Below are positions 1 through 8,558 of a stretch of DNA of 64,000 bases, piece after piece. Position 1 is the stretch's first letter. Every line of letters begins with the position of its first letter. The notes under the pieces were generated by a model. The model was not told the DNA's origin. It did no database searches and saw only the letters and a list, made by a program, of their open reading frames with translations. The DNA comes from JALYLC01 sp963743275 (GTDB taxonomy: Bacteria; Actinomycetota; Thermoleophilia; Gaiellales; JALYLC01): the NCBI GenBank assembly GCA_963743275.1, contig CAVUPB010000008.1, positions 930,001-994,000 on the forward strand, in the 5' to 3' direction. The position numbers were made by a program, and so were the translations under genes.

Positions 1-86
1 ACGGCCGCGCGCGTGCGCGATGGCGATCGGGTCGGCATATGCGTTCGGGTACCCCTCCGGTGGATGGAGTCCGCTCCGGAGTGTAG

Positions 87-119
87 CTGCACGATTGGGG
101 TCAGACCCCAATCGTGCAG
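87..119. repeat. REP-like palindrome, copy 1
   Basis: A perfect inverted repeat: 16-base arms (core arm TGCACGATTGGGGTC plus one extra C-G pair) around a single A. The same palindrome occurs at 15828-15858 and 16641-16673, where two copies flank a RAYT transposase gene. This copy stands alone upstream of the fmdB-like gene, as expected of a solitary REP element mobilised in trans. Confidence 0.9.
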
Positions 120-150
120 GGCACGCAAGCGCTTGCCCGGCGGCGCGCGG

Positions 151-162
151 TACGATGCGCGC
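151..162 (+). promoter_or_regulatory. Leaderless-type -10 box of fmdB-like gene
   Basis: TACGAT at 151-156 is followed by 6 nt and then the ATG at 163. There is no purine-rich Shine-Dalgarno in between, so transcription would start at or next to the start codon. The same arrangement recurs before several other genes in this window. Confidence 0.55.
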
Positions 163-390
163 ATGCCGATCTACGAGTACGCGTGCCGTTCGTGCGATCA
201 CCGCTTCGAGGAGCTCGTCTCGAGCTACGGCACGCTCGTCGCGTGCCCGCAGTGCACCTCCGGCGAGGTCGAGAAGCTGCTCTCGGCGTTCACGGCGCGG
301 ACGGCCGGCAGCGCGCCCGCCCTGCGCGCGCCCAGCGGCGGTGGTGGCGGCGGCGGGTGCTGCGGCGGCGGCTGCGGCTGCCGTCACTGA
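163..390 (+). CDS. FmdB-family zinc ribbon protein
   Basis: Small protein of 75 aa beginning MPIYEYACRSCDHRFE, the standard opening of the FmdB/regulatory zinc-ribbon family, with a CxxC pair near residue 8 and a second CPQC knuckle near residue 34. Family members are thought to bind zinc; their cellular role is poorly defined. The C-terminus is unusual: a Ser/Gly run becomes a Gly/Cys-rich tail ending in CGCRH, which could hold extra metal. The ATG at 163 is chosen because the family motif starts there and a TACGAT box lies 6 nt upstream. The gene sits 9 nt before the glycosylase gene, so co-transcription is likely. Confidence 0.9.
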   Translation: MPIYEYACRSCDHRFEELVSSYGTLVACPQCTSGEVEKLLSAFTARTAGSAPALRAPSGGGGGGGCCGGGCGCRH

Positions 391-399
391 TCTCCCGGC

Positions 400-1035
400 T
401 TGAGCGCGGACCTCGCAGCCGAGTGGGCGGGCTGCACGAGTTGCGCGCTCGCCGCTTCGCGCTCGCTCGTGGTCGCGGGCGAGGGACCGATGCCGGCCGA
501 GCTCATGCTCGTGGCCGATGCGCCCGGCTTCCATGACGACCGCCTCGGGCGGCCGCTCGCCGGGGCTCCGGGCGAGCTCCTGGCCGACCTGCTCGCGTCG
601 ATCGGGCTCGAGCGCCGCGACGTCTACGTGACGACGCTCGTCAAGTGCCGGCCGCCGGGCACGCTGAGCCCGGCGCCCGAGGAGATCGCGGCCTGCCGCG
701 ACAAGCTCGAGCGGCAGGTCGGGCTCGTGCGGCCGCGCGTCGTGGCGGCGCTCGGCGACCTCGCGACGCGCACGCTGGCGGGCGGCCCGCACGGCGTGAC
801 GCAGGCGCACGGGCAGGTGCGGCGGGCCATGGTCGCGGGTCGCGAGCTCACGCTCGTGCCGCTCTACCACCCGGCCGCCGCGCTGCACAACGCGCGGCTG
901 CTGCCCGCGCTCCAGAGCGACGTCCTGCGCCTCGGCGAGCTGCTCGGGCGCGCCGCCGTCGCACCCGCACCTGAGCCGCAGCCGACGCCCGCCGTCGCGG
1001 TCGCAGCCGATGACCAGCAGCTCGGCCTCTTCTGA
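400..1035 (+). CDS. Uracil-DNA glycosylase family 4-like protein (divergent)
   Basis: A 211-aa protein of the family 4/5 uracil-DNA glycosylase superfamily, iron-sulfur enzymes that excise uracil from DNA. Visible: an N-terminal CxxC (C12, C15), VKCRPP and a further AC in the region where the cluster ligands lie, and a C-terminal HPAAAL motif with the conserved His. Motif 1 reads VADAPG instead of the usual GEAPG, the PFVG segment reads PLAG, and the Asn normally before VKCRPP is replaced, so several active-site positions are non-canonical. The start is a TTG at 400, close behind the fmdB-like stop; a later start is possible. The 3' end overlaps tsaE by 26 bp. Confidence 0.85.
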   Translation: MSADLAAEWAGCTSCALAASRSLVVAGEGPMPAELMLVADAPGFHDDRLGRPLAGAPGELLADLLASIGLERRDVYVTTLVKCRPPGTLSPAPEEIAACRDKLERQVGLVRPRVVAALGDLATRTLAGGPHGVTQAHGQVRRAMVAGRELTLVPLYHPAAALHNARLLPALQSDVLRLGELLGRAAVAPAPEPQPTPAVAVAADDQQLGLF

Positions 1036-1441
1036 GCGCGAGACGGCGGCGGTCGCGGCGGAGCTCGCGCGCGGGCTGCCGCGCGGCGCCGTCGTCTACG
1101 TCGAGGGCGAGCTCGGCGCCGGCAAGACGGCCTTCGTGCGCGGCGCGGCGCGCGCGCTCGGCGTGGCGGGCGCGGTCACGAGCCCGACGTTCACGGTGGC
1201 GCACCTCTACGACGGCAGCGACGGAGCCGTGGCGCACCTCGACCTCTCGCGCAGCGAGCGCGTCGACGAGGCGGCCTGGGGGGATCTCGAGCCGTACTTC
1301 GACGACGTGCGCGCCGTGTTCGTGGAGTGGGCGAGCGTCGGCGAGGGAGTGCTGCCGCCGCCGCAGGCGATCGTGCGGATCGCCGTGCTCGGCGACGGCT
1401 CGCGCCGGATCGACGTCTCTCGTCCGCCGGGCGATCAGTAG
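1010..1441 (+). CDS. tsaE: tRNA t6A biosynthesis ATPase TsaE
   Basis: A 143-aa P-loop ATPase with Walker A GELGAGKT near residue 30 and the TsaE signature SPTF shortly after. TsaE works with TsaB and TsaD in the cytoplasm to form threonylcarbamoyladenosine at position 37 of ANN-decoding tRNAs; its ATPase activity resets the TsaBD complex. It overlaps the glycosylase gene and precedes tsaB, rimI and tsaD, the classical order in actinobacteria. Length is typical for the family. Confidence 0.95.
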   Translation: MTSSSASSERETAAVAAELARGLPRGAVVYVEGELGAGKTAFVRGAARALGVAGAVTSPTFTVAHLYDGSDGAVAHLDLSRSERVDEAAWGDLEPYFDDVRAVFVEWASVGEGVLPPPQAIVRIAVLGDGSRRIDVSRPPGDQ

Positions 1442-1450
1442 TCTGGGCGC
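1439..1450 (+). promoter_or_regulatory. Leaderless-type -10 box of tsaB
   Basis: TAGTCT at 1439-1444 overlaps the tsaE stop codon and lies 6 nt upstream of the GTG at 1451, the same spacing as at 151-156. It could provide an internal promoter for tsaB-rimI-tsaD. Confidence 0.45.
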
Positions 1451-2065
1451 GTGCGGGGAGACGGAGTGACGCTCGTGCTGGACACGGCGACCGCGCGTGC
1501 GGTCTGCGGCGTCGTGCGCGACGGCTGCGAGCTCGCGTCCGCGCAGGCCGAGGGCGGCCACGCGGCGCAGCGCGCGCTCGTGCTCGTCGACGAGGTCCTC
1601 GCGCGCGCGGGCTGCGCGCGCGCCGATCTGACGGCGATCGCCGTCGGCTGCGGCCCGGGCTCGTTCACGGGCCTGCGCATCGGCATCGCGACCGCGCGCG
1701 GCCTCGCGCTCGGGCTCGGCATCCCGTGCCGCGGCGCCTCGACGCTCGCGGCGCTCGCCGCCGGCGCGCCCGGTGCGCTCGCGCTCGTCGACGCCCGCCG
1801 CGGCGAGCTGTTCGCGCTCGACGCCGGCGGAGAGCCGGTGGTCGAGGACCCCGCGGGCGTGGCCGCGCGCATCGCGCCGGGCACGCTCTGCGCGGGCGAC
1901 GGCGCGCTCCGCTACCGCGATCTGCTCGAGGCCGCCGGTGCGGTCGTGCCGCCCGCCGGCGACCTGCGCCACGCGCCCGGCGCGGCCGCGCTCGCACGCC
2001 TCGCGGACGCGCCGCCCGACCCCGTCTACGTGCGCCGGCCGGATGCCGAGCCCCGGGTCGCATGA
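1451..2065 (+). CDS. tsaB: t6A biosynthesis protein TsaB
   Basis: A 204-aa ASKHA-fold protein with LVLDTATA near the N-terminus and the TsaB hallmark GCGPGSFTGLRIG around residues 65-78. TsaB is the inactive TsaD paralogue that dimerises with TsaD in threonylcarbamoyl transfer to tRNA. The chosen start is GTG 1451 because of the TAGTCT box 6 nt upstream; GTG 1466, just before TLVLDTA, is an alternative. The stop overlaps the rimI start (ATGA). Confidence 0.95.
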   Translation: MRGDGVTLVLDTATARAVCGVVRDGCELASAQAEGGHAAQRALVLVDEVLARAGCARADLTAIAVGCGPGSFTGLRIGIATARGLALGLGIPCRGASTLAALAAGAPGALALVDARRGELFALDAGGEPVVEDPAGVAARIAPGTLCAGDGALRYRDLLEAAGAVVPPAGDLRHAPGAAALARLADAPPDPVYVRRPDAEPRVA

Positions 2066-2517
2066 TCGAGGTCATGCCCCTCCAGATCGACGCGCTCGAC
2101 GAGATCGACGCGATCGAGCGGCGCGCGTACCCGACGCCCTGGTCGCGCGCCATGTTCACGGGCGAGCTCACCAAGCCGAGCGGCCGCTGCTACGGCGCCT
2201 ACGACGACGACCGCCTGATCGCGTACCTGATCGTCTCCCGCTACCCCGACGCCTGGCACGTGATGAATCTCGCGGTGGATCCGGATCACTGGCGCAAGGG
2301 CATCGGGCGCACGCTGCTCGAGCGGCTCTTCGCGGACACGGCGCGCGATCTCGAGCGCGGCATCACGCTCGAGGTGCGCGTCTCGAACGCCGCCGCGATC
2401 CGCCTCTACCGCTCGCTCGGCTTCCAGCCGACGGGCATCCGCCGCGGCTACTACACGGACAACCGCGAGGACGCGCTCATCATGTGGCGGGACCCGCCGA
2501 GCGATCCCGGCACGTGA
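2062..2517 (+). CDS. rimI: Ribosomal protein S18 alanine N-acetyltransferase RimI
   Basis: A 151-aa GNAT acetyltransferase: the segment VMNLAVDPDHWRKGIGRTLL carries the acetyl-CoA loop (R-K-G-I-G) and LEVRVSNAAAIRLYRSLGF is the C-terminal GNAT signature typical of RimI. The family acetylates the N-terminal alanine of S18. Its place between tsaB and tsaD, with four-base overlaps on both sides (ATGA and GTGA), indicates translational coupling in the t6A operon. Confidence 0.93.
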   Translation: MIEVMPLQIDALDEIDAIERRAYPTPWSRAMFTGELTKPSGRCYGAYDDDRLIAYLIVSRYPDAWHVMNLAVDPDHWRKGIGRTLLERLFADTARDLERGITLEVRVSNAAAIRLYRSLGFQPTGIRRGYYTDNREDALIMWRDPPSDPGT

Positions 2518-3515
2518 TCCTCGCGCTCGAGACGTCGTGCGACGACACCTGCGCGGCGCTCGTGACGCGGGACGGCGAGATCCGCGCGAGCATCCGCTCG
2601 TCGCAGGCCGACCTGCACGCGCGCTTCGGCGGCGTCGTGCCCGAGATCGCGTCGCGGCGCCACCTCGAGCTCGTCGTGCCGGTCGTCGAGGCCGCGCTGA
2701 CCGAGGCCGGGGCGACGCTCGCCGACGTGGACGCGGTCGCCGTCACGCGCGGGCCCGGGCTGATCGGGGCGCTGCTCGTCGGGCTCTCGGCCGCCAAGGC
2801 GCTGGCCTATGCGCGGCAGCTGCCGCTCGTCCCGGTCGACCACCTGCTCGGGCACGTCGCCGCGCTGCGGCTCGCGCCCCTGCGGCTGGAGCCGCCGTTC
2901 GCCTGCCTGCTCGCCTCGGGCGGCCACACGCTCGTGCTGGACGTCGCCGACTACGCCGCGCCCGCGCGCCTCGGAGGCACGCTCGACGACGCCGCCGGCG
3001 AGGCCTTCGACAAGGGCGCGCGCCTGCTCGGCCTGGCCGCCGCGGGCGGCGCGGCGCTCGAGCTCCTCGCGCGCGACGGCGATGCCGCGCGCTTCCCGTT
3101 CCCGGCCGTGCTGCGCGGGCAGACGGGACACGATCTCTCCTTCTCGGGGCTCAAGACGGCGCTCCTGCGCACCGTGCGCGAGCTCGGCGACGGGCTGGAC
3201 GGCGTGCGGGCGGACCTGGCGGCGAGCTATCAGGCGGCGATCGTGCGCCAGCTGGTCGAGCGCGCGGAGGCCGTGCTCGACGCGCGCGGGCACGCGTCGC
3301 TCGCCGTCGTCGGCGGCGTGGCCGCCAACGGCGCGCTGCGTGCCGCGCTGGCCGCTGCGTGCGCGGCGCGCGGTGCGCGCCTGCACCTGCTGCCGCCCGC
3401 GCTGTGCGTCGACAACGCGGCCATGATCGGCGCCGCGGCCCTGGGCGCGACCGGACTCCAGCCGGGCGAGTACCTCGCGCTCGACGCCTACGCGCGGAGC
3501 CCGCTCGCGGGGTAG
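2514..3515 (+). CDS. tsaD: tRNA N6-adenosine threonylcarbamoyltransferase TsaD
   Basis: A 333-aa ASKHA-family metalloprotein starting ILALETSCDDTCAAL. The metal-binding motif HLLGH and the later GGVAANGALR and DNAAMIG segments are present. It transfers the threonylcarbamoyl group from TC-AMP to A37 of tRNA together with TsaB and TsaE. The GTG at 2514 overlaps the rimI stop. Full-length for the bacterial family. Confidence 0.97.
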   Translation: MILALETSCDDTCAALVTRDGEIRASIRSSQADLHARFGGVVPEIASRRHLELVVPVVEAALTEAGATLADVDAVAVTRGPGLIGALLVGLSAAKALAYARQLPLVPVDHLLGHVAALRLAPLRLEPPFACLLASGGHTLVLDVADYAAPARLGGTLDDAAGEAFDKGARLLGLAAAGGAALELLARDGDAARFPFPAVLRGQTGHDLSFSGLKTALLRTVRELGDGLDGVRADLAASYQAAIVRQLVERAEAVLDARGHASLAVVGGVAANGALRAALAAACAARGARLHLLPPALCVDNAAMIGAAALGATGLQPGEYLALDAYARSPLAG

Positions 3516-3549
3516 GCGCGTTTGCGCCGTCGTGTACCCTCACCGGGTC

Positions 3550-6072
3550 ATGACGCGCCGCCGCTGCCTGCGCACGCGCACGCTCCTTCTCGCGCTCGCG
3601 GCGGGGCTCGCCGGAGCCGTCGTGCTCCCCGCCCAAGGCGCGCCCGACCCCCTGCCGCAGGCGTTGCGCGCATGGGATCCCGTGATCGGCGACGGCCGCG
3701 CCGGGCAGACGCTGCCGGTGCAGGTGATCGTCGTGCTCGCGGCGCCTCCGGCCGTCGCGCTGGACAGCCCCGACGCGTCGAAGGTCGCGACGGCGACCCA
3801 GCAGCTCGACCTGGACGCGCTCACGCGCGCGGGCTTCGAGCTCGGCGTCCAGTACCGCTTCGTCAACGCGATCAATGCCGTCTCGGCGACCGTGCGCCCC
3901 GATCAGCTCGCGCAGCTGCAGGCTGCTCCCGAGGTCGCCGGCGTGTATCCGGTGCGCACCGTCTACCCGGCCACGACCGTGGCGCGGAACCTCAAGACGC
4001 TCGGGGCCGCGGCGCGCCCGCTCGCCGGGGCGAGCGCGGGCCGAGGCGTCACGGTGGCGCTGCTCGACGGCCCCGTCGACGGCGGGCACCCGTACCTGCA
4101 CGATCCCGCACCCGGCTGGAACGCCATCAACGGCAAGCCGCAGGACGCCTCGCCCGGTCCCGCCGCCTCGGCGCACGCCACCGCGATGGCGGGGATCGTG
4201 ATCGGCCGCGACGGCCCCGCGGGCCTGCACGGCGTGGCCCCCGAGGCGACGCTGCTGCCGATCCAGGTGCTCGAGCTGCAGCACGGCGCCCTCATGGGAA
4301 CCACGGCGACGCTGCTCGCAGGCATCGATCGCGCGCTCGACCCGAACGGCGACGGCGACCTCTCCGACCGCGCGGACGTCATCCTCGCCCCCGTCGCCGA
4401 GCCGTTCGCGGCCTTCGGCGCGTCGGCCGAGACGGTCGCGGCCGAGGGCGCCGAGCGCGCGGGCGCCGTGCTCGTCGCGGCGGCCGGCAACGACGGCCCG
4501 ACCGGTGCGCGCTTCGGCACGATCGCCTCGCCCGGCGCGTCGCCGCAGTGGCTCGCGGTCGGCGCCGCCGATGGGCGCGACGCGCTTCCGAGTGTGAGCG
4601 TCACGCTGACCACGGCGGGCGTGGACAGCCGGCTCGACGACATGCCGCTGGCCGGCTCGCTGACGCCCGTGAGCGGCGAGCAGATGCCGCTCGTGCTGCC
4701 CGCCGGGCCCACCGAGTCCGACCCGGCGCGCGCGCCGGCCGACATCGTGGACGGGACCGACGTGGGCGACTACGTCGTGGACGGCACGAGCCTCGTCAAG
4801 GGCAAGGCCGTGCTGCTGCCGCGCGACGGAGCGACGATCCGCGAGCGGGCGGCCGCCGCCAGCGCGGCCGGCGCCCGGGCGCTCGTGCTCTACGGCGACG
4901 GCGGGGCGCCCGCCGGGGCGCTCGGCCTCGACGATGCCGTGACGCTTCCGATCGTCGTGATCCCCGGCGAGCAGGGCGCCACGGCCGCGGGCACGCTCCT
5001 CACGGGCGGGTCCGTCACCGTGGCGTTCGGCAGCGCGCAGAGCGGCGGCAATCCGGACGCGGGCGCAGTCGCGCCGTTCTCGTCGACCGGCCTGGCGTTC
5101 GACGACTCGGTCAAGCCCGATCTCGTCGCGCCCGGCGTCGCGATCACGACGTCGTCGCCGGGCGGCCATTACCGCGCGCAGAGCGGGACGTCCGTCGCGG
5201 CCGCGCAGGTCGCCGGCGCCGCGGCGCTCGTGCGCCAGGCGCACCCCGACTGGAGCCCGCGGATCGTGCGCGGCGCACTCGTCGGCACCGCGCGCGCGGT
5301 CGGCGACGGCGAAGGCCCCGCACCCGTCGAGGCGCAGGGCGGCGGCAGCGTCGATCTGGCCGCCGCCTCGGCCGCTGCGGTCGTGGCGGAGCCGGCATCG
5401 CTCACGTTCGGGCTCGCGCGCGCTCCGAAGGTCACCGTCCAGCGTGTGCTCACGCTCGCGAACACGAGCACGGCCACGGTGCACGTGTCCGTGTCGCTGA
5501 CACGCGACGGCGGCGGCGACGGCGCGACGGTGGCGCTCGCGAGCTCGCCGTCGAACCTCGCGATCGCGCCCGGCGCGACGCTGCCGGTGCCGCTCACGCT
5601 CGAGGCGCGGGGACTGCCCGACGAGACGACCGTGATCGGCGGCTGGCTGCTCGTGGCGACGGGCCGCGGGACGCTGCGGGTGCCGTGGGCGCTGTCGCGC
5701 AGCGCGAACCTGGCCGCCGGCCTGATCGCCCGCGCGGCGCTCGCGCCCCCGCTCGTGCAGCCGGGTGCGGACGGCGAGCCCGTGGCGAAGCTCGCGCTCG
5801 TGCTCGGCTCGGCCGGCTCGACGGGCGGGGCGCGCCTCGAGATCTCCCCGGTGCAGCGTCTGAGCGTCGACCTCTACCGCGGCTCGCAGCTGCTCGGGCG
5901 GCTGATCGAACGCCACGAGCTGCTGCCCGGCGCCTACCGCTACGCCATCACCGGCATCGACCCGAGCACCCGCAAGGCGCTCGCGCCGGGCATCTACCGG
6001 CTCGTGATCGACGCCGTCTCGAGCGACGAGGTGACGAGCGAGCGCCAGCTCGGCTTCACCGTCGCCGGCTAG
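3550..6072 (+). CDS. Secreted S8 family (subtilisin-like) serine protease
   Basis: An 840-aa exported protease. Residues 1-30 form a signal peptide (arginine-rich start, hydrophobic LLLALAAGLAGAVV). An I9-like propeptide region lies around 55-140 and the catalytic domain follows. The triad is D173 (LLDGPVD), H209 (SAHATAMAG, divergent from HGTHVAG) and S548 (GTSVAAAQVAG); the oxyanion Asn is in AAGNDG. A PA-type insert lies roughly at residues 385-495 and a beta-rich domain ends the protein. The ATG at 3550 is preferred over GTG 3532 because TACCCT (3535-3540) sits 9 nt upstream and the signal peptide begins there. The divergent motifs may alter specificity. Confidence 0.9.
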   Translation: MTRRRCLRTRTLLLALAAGLAGAVVLPAQGAPDPLPQALRAWDPVIGDGRAGQTLPVQVIVVLAAPPAVALDSPDASKVATATQQLDLDALTRAGFELGVQYRFVNAINAVSATVRPDQLAQLQAAPEVAGVYPVRTVYPATTVARNLKTLGAAARPLAGASAGRGVTVALLDGPVDGGHPYLHDPAPGWNAINGKPQDASPGPAASAHATAMAGIVIGRDGPAGLHGVAPEATLLPIQVLELQHGALMGTTATLLAGIDRALDPNGDGDLSDRADVILAPVAEPFAAFGASAETVAAEGAERAGAVLVAAAGNDGPTGARFGTIASPGASPQWLAVGAADGRDALPSVSVTLTTAGVDSRLDDMPLAGSLTPVSGEQMPLVLPAGPTESDPARAPADIVDGTDVGDYVVDGTSLVKGKAVLLPRDGATIRERAAAASAAGARALVLYGDGGAPAGALGLDDAVTLPIVVIPGEQGATAAGTLLTGGSVTVAFGSAQSGGNPDAGAVAPFSSTGLAFDDSVKPDLVAPGVAITTSSPGGHYRAQSGTSVAAAQVAGAAALVRQAHPDWSPRIVRGALVGTARAVGDGEGPAPVEAQGGGSVDLAAASAAAVVAEPASLTFGLARAPKVTVQRVLTLANTSTATVHVSVSLTRDGGGDGATVALASSPSNLAIAPGATLPVPLTLEARGLPDETTVIGGWLLVATGRGTLRVPWALSRSANLAAGLIARAALAPPLVQPGADGEPVAKLALVLGSAGSTGGARLEISPVQRLSVDLYRGSQLLGRLIERHELLPGAYRYAITGIDPSTRKALAPGIYRLVIDAVSSDEVTSERQLGFTVAG

Positions 6073-6081
6073 GCGGCACGC

Positions 6082-6354
6082 GTGGACGCGGTCGAGGTCG
6101 TGCTCTTCGAGGGCGCGCGCTGCGGGCTCTGCGCACGTGCGCTCGCACTGCTCGAGGAGGAGGCGCCGCGGCTCGGCTTCGACCTGCGGCGCGTCGCGAT
6201 CGACGGCGACGACGAGCTCGAGCGCCGCTACCGCATCGACCTCCCCGTCATCCTCGTGGACGGCGAGCTCGCGTTCACGCAGGCGGTCGCCGCAGGCCCC
6301 CTGCGGCGCGCGCTGGAACGCGCACAAGCTCGCCGGCGGGAGGCCAGTTCGTGA
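6082..6354 (+). CDS. Glutaredoxin-like thiol protein
   Basis: A 90-aa thioredoxin-fold protein of the glutaredoxin-like (DUF836) family: EVVLFEGARCGLCARAL gives beta strand 1 followed by a CxxC redox site (CGLC), and LPVILVDGEL contains the cis-proline strand. Probably a cytoplasmic dithiol/disulfide protein; the partner is unknown. It starts with GTG 10 nt after the protease stop and lies just upstream of rex, which fits a redox theme but does not prove a link. Confidence 0.85.
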   Translation: MDAVEVVLFEGARCGLCARALALLEEEAPRLGFDLRRVAIDGDDELERRYRIDLPVILVDGELAFTQAVAAGPLRRALERAQARRREASS

Positions 6355-6470
6355 CACCGCATTCCCGCTCCTGACGCGGCGTTGCGCGGCAGTCTGCTAC
6401 TGATACGAGCGCGGCCGGCCGACGAGGGCGCTCGGCCGCTTCCCCCACGACGAATTGCAGGAGTTCCCCA

Positions 6471-7091
6471 GTGAGCGAACGTCTCACGGTCGGCGTTGCG
6501 GCGCGCCTGTCGCGCTATCTGCAGGTGCTGACGCAGGCCAAGAAGATGGGTCGCAGCTCCATCTCCTCGCAGGACGTCTCCGAGTACACGCACATCAACG
6601 CCACGCAGATCCGGCGTGACCTCTCGGCCTTCGGCAAGTTCGGCAAGCGCGGCGTCGGCTACAACATCGACGCGCTGATCGCCGAGATCCGCGGGATCCT
6701 GCGCACGTCGGGCCAGCACAACATCGCGCTCGTCGGCGCGGGCAAGCTCGGCCAGGCGATCGCGGGCTCGTCGATCTTCGCCGACCACGGCTTCCACATC
6801 GTCACGATCTTCGACGACGACCCCGCCAAGGTGGGCACCGAGCTGGGCGGCGTGGGTATCCGCTCGACGCGCGACCTCGCCGCGCAGGTCGCCGAGCACA
6901 ACATCATCGCGGCCGTCATCGCGGTGCCCGCGCGCGCGGCCCAGAGCGTGGCCGATCAGCTCGTGCAGGCCGGCGTGCACATCATCTTCAACTACTCCGA
7001 GGCGCTCCTGCAGACGCCGTCGGACGTGGTCGTGCACAGCTCGAGCCCCGCGGTCGAGCTGCTCCACGCGCTCTACTTCTACCTGACCTGA
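6471..7091 (+). CDS. rex: Redox-sensing transcriptional repressor Rex
   Basis: A 206-aa repressor. The N-terminal winged helix contains the family signature INATQIRRDLSAFGKFGKRG around residues 45-62; the Rossmann domain follows, with GAGKLGQAI for NAD(H) binding near residue 89, and the C-terminal swap helix ends in LYFYLT. Rex senses NADH/NAD+ and represses respiratory and fermentation genes. The GTG start has a purine-rich caggag upstream. No clear Rex palindrome is seen before its own gene. Confidence 0.96.
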   Translation: MSERLTVGVAARLSRYLQVLTQAKKMGRSSISSQDVSEYTHINATQIRRDLSAFGKFGKRGVGYNIDALIAEIRGILRTSGQHNIALVGAGKLGQAIAGSSIFADHGFHIVTIFDDDPAKVGTELGGVGIRSTRDLAAQVAEHNIIAAVIAVPARAAQSVADQLVQAGVHIIFNYSEALLQTPSDVVVHSSSPAVELLHALYFYLT

Positions 7092-7095
7092 GCCG

Positions 7096-7278
7096 TCAGG
7101 TCCGGGCCGAGCGCGCCGAGCGCAGGCGAGCGCCGTGGTCGCGCGCCCACTCGGCGGCCGTCCACACGGCCTCGAGCACGGCGAACGCGATGATCGGCGC
7201 GGCCCACAGCCCCACGGCCCAGCCGAACAGCCCGGCCAGGGCCAGGAGGAGGAAGTAGACCCGCCGCGATCGCTCCAC
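7096..7278 (-). CDS. Small two-helix membrane protein
   Basis: About 60 aa beginning VERSRRVYFLLLALAGLFGWAV, with two hydrophobic segments (about residues 8-20 and 24-40) and a basic C-terminus. It faces rex convergently and starts 77 bp from the divergent ligase gene. No family is recognised. The GTG at 7278 is the start that precedes the first hydrophobic segment; the frame is open further upstream but that part reads as non-coding. Confidence 0.5.
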   Translation of the reverse strand: MERSRRVYFLLLALAGLFGWAVGLWAAPIIAFAVLEAVWTAAEWARDHGARLRSARSART

Positions 7279-7342
7279 ACGAGCCGTATCGGCAGATTCC
7301 GGCCGGGGCTGTAGGGCGGGCCCTCGGCGAGGAAACCGCTGG

Positions 7343-7355
7343 TAACCTCGCGGCG
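7343..7355 (+). promoter_or_regulatory. Leaderless-type -10 box of the ligase gene
   Basis: TAACCT at 7343-7348 lies 7 nt before the ATG at 7356 with no Shine-Dalgarno. Confidence 0.5.
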
Positions 7356-8558
7356 ATGGGCCTGAGCATCCCCGACCCGTTCGCCGCACTCGACCAGGCG
7401 CGCGCGATCTTCGAGCGCTCGCAGGACCTGACGCTCGCGATCGAGGAGGAGTTCCAGCTCCTCGACCCCGAGACGCACGCGCTCGTCAACCGCTTCGGCG
7501 AGCTCAAGGCGCGCACCGACGCCTCATCGCTCGGCGAGCACACCGCGGGCGAGCTCATCTCGTCGGAGATCGAGATCAAGACCGGTCGCTGCGAGACGTT
7601 TCCCGAGGCTGCGCGCGCGCTCATCGAGCGCCGCCGCGCGCTGCTCGACGACGCCGACGCGCTCGGCATCGCGCTGGCCTCCTGCGGGACGCACCCGTGG
7701 TCGCCCTGGTGGGAGCAGGACGTGATCGACACGCCGCACTACCGCATCGTCGAGAACACGCTGCGCTACGTGGCCTGGCGCAACAACACGTTCGGGATCC
7801 ACCTCCACGTCGGCGTGCAGGGAGCGGACCGCGCGCTCGCCTTCAACAACGCGATGCGCTCGGTGCTGCCCGACCTGCTCGCGCTCTCGGCCTCGTCGCC
7901 CTGGTACGAGGGCCGCTACACGCACCTGCACTCCACGCGCAGCCAGCTCTTCACGCGCATGTTCCCGCGCTGCGGGATCCCCGAGCCGTTCGACGGCTGG
8001 GCCGACTACGACACGTTCGTGCGCTGGCTCGTCGACACCGGCTCGATCAAGGAGCACACGGAGATCTGGTGGTGCGTGCGACCGCACCAGTCGTATGGCA
8101 CGGTCGAGCTGCGCAACGCGGACGCGCTCGCGGACGTGCGCGAGTCGCTCGCGGTCATGGCCTACGCCTACGCGCTCTCGGCGCGCCGCCTGCGCGCGAT
8201 CGACGAGGGCGAGCCGCTCGTCGAGCTGCGCGGGCGCCACATCGAGGAGAACATGTGGCGCGCGATCCGCTGGGGCCTCTCGGGCGAGCTCATCGACTAC
8301 GAGCGGGGCATGGCCTCCGTGCCGGCGGCAGAGCGCGTGCTCGCACAGCTCGCGGACGCCGCTCCCGAGGTCGCCGCGCTCGGGCTCGAGCCGTACCTCG
8401 AGCCGCTGCACCGCATGCTCGCGGACGGCAACTCGGCGCAGCGCTCGATCGCGGCGCTCGAGGCCGGCGCGACGCTCGAGGAGCTGTTCGCCGACCAGGT
8501 GCGCGTGACGCGCGAGTCGGTCGACGCCGCGCTGGCGCAGGAGACGGCGCGTGGCTGA
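7356..8558 (+). CDS. Carboxylate-amine ligase (YbdK/GCS2 family)
   Basis: A 400-aa ATP-grasp-like ligase of the GCS2 superfamily, which includes gamma-glutamylcysteine ligases of plants and actinobacteria. Visible motifs: LTLAIEEEFQLLDPETHAL (metal/ATP region), a His-rich FGIHLHVGVQG near residue 148 and a C-terminal RQRHIEEN-like segment (LRGRHIEENMWRA). The natural substrate of most YbdK-type members is uncertain, so glutamate-cysteine ligation is possible but not shown. The downstream gene overlaps by 8 bp. Confidence 0.9.
   Translation: MGLSIPDPFAALDQARAIFERSQDLTLAIEEEFQLLDPETHALVNRFGELKARTDASSLGEHTAGELISSEIEIKTGRCETFPEAARALIERRRALLDDADALGIALASCGTHPWSPWWEQDVIDTPHYRIVENTLRYVAWRNNTFGIHLHVGVQGADRALAFNNAMRSVLPDLLALSASSPWYEGRYTHLHSTRSQLFTRMFPRCGIPEPFDGWADYDTFVRWLVDTGSIKEHTEIWWCVRPHQSYGTVELRNADALADVRESLAVMAYAYALSARRLRAIDEGEPLVELRGRHIEENMWRAIRWGLSGELIDYERGMASVPAAERVLAQLADAAPEVAALGLEPYLEPLHRMLADGNSAQRSIAALEAGATLEELFADQVRVTRESVDAALAQETARG

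Noticed and set aside
87..119. Intrinsic terminator
   Set aside because: The same palindrome flanks a RAYT gene elsewhere and has no T-tract here, so a REP element explains it better.
3151..6357. Very long open frame on the minus strand opposite tsaD and the protease
   Set aside because: Composition is dominated by Arg/Ala/Gly/His with no recognisable domains, as expected of an antisense frame to a GC-rich gene. The plus-strand genes have clear families.
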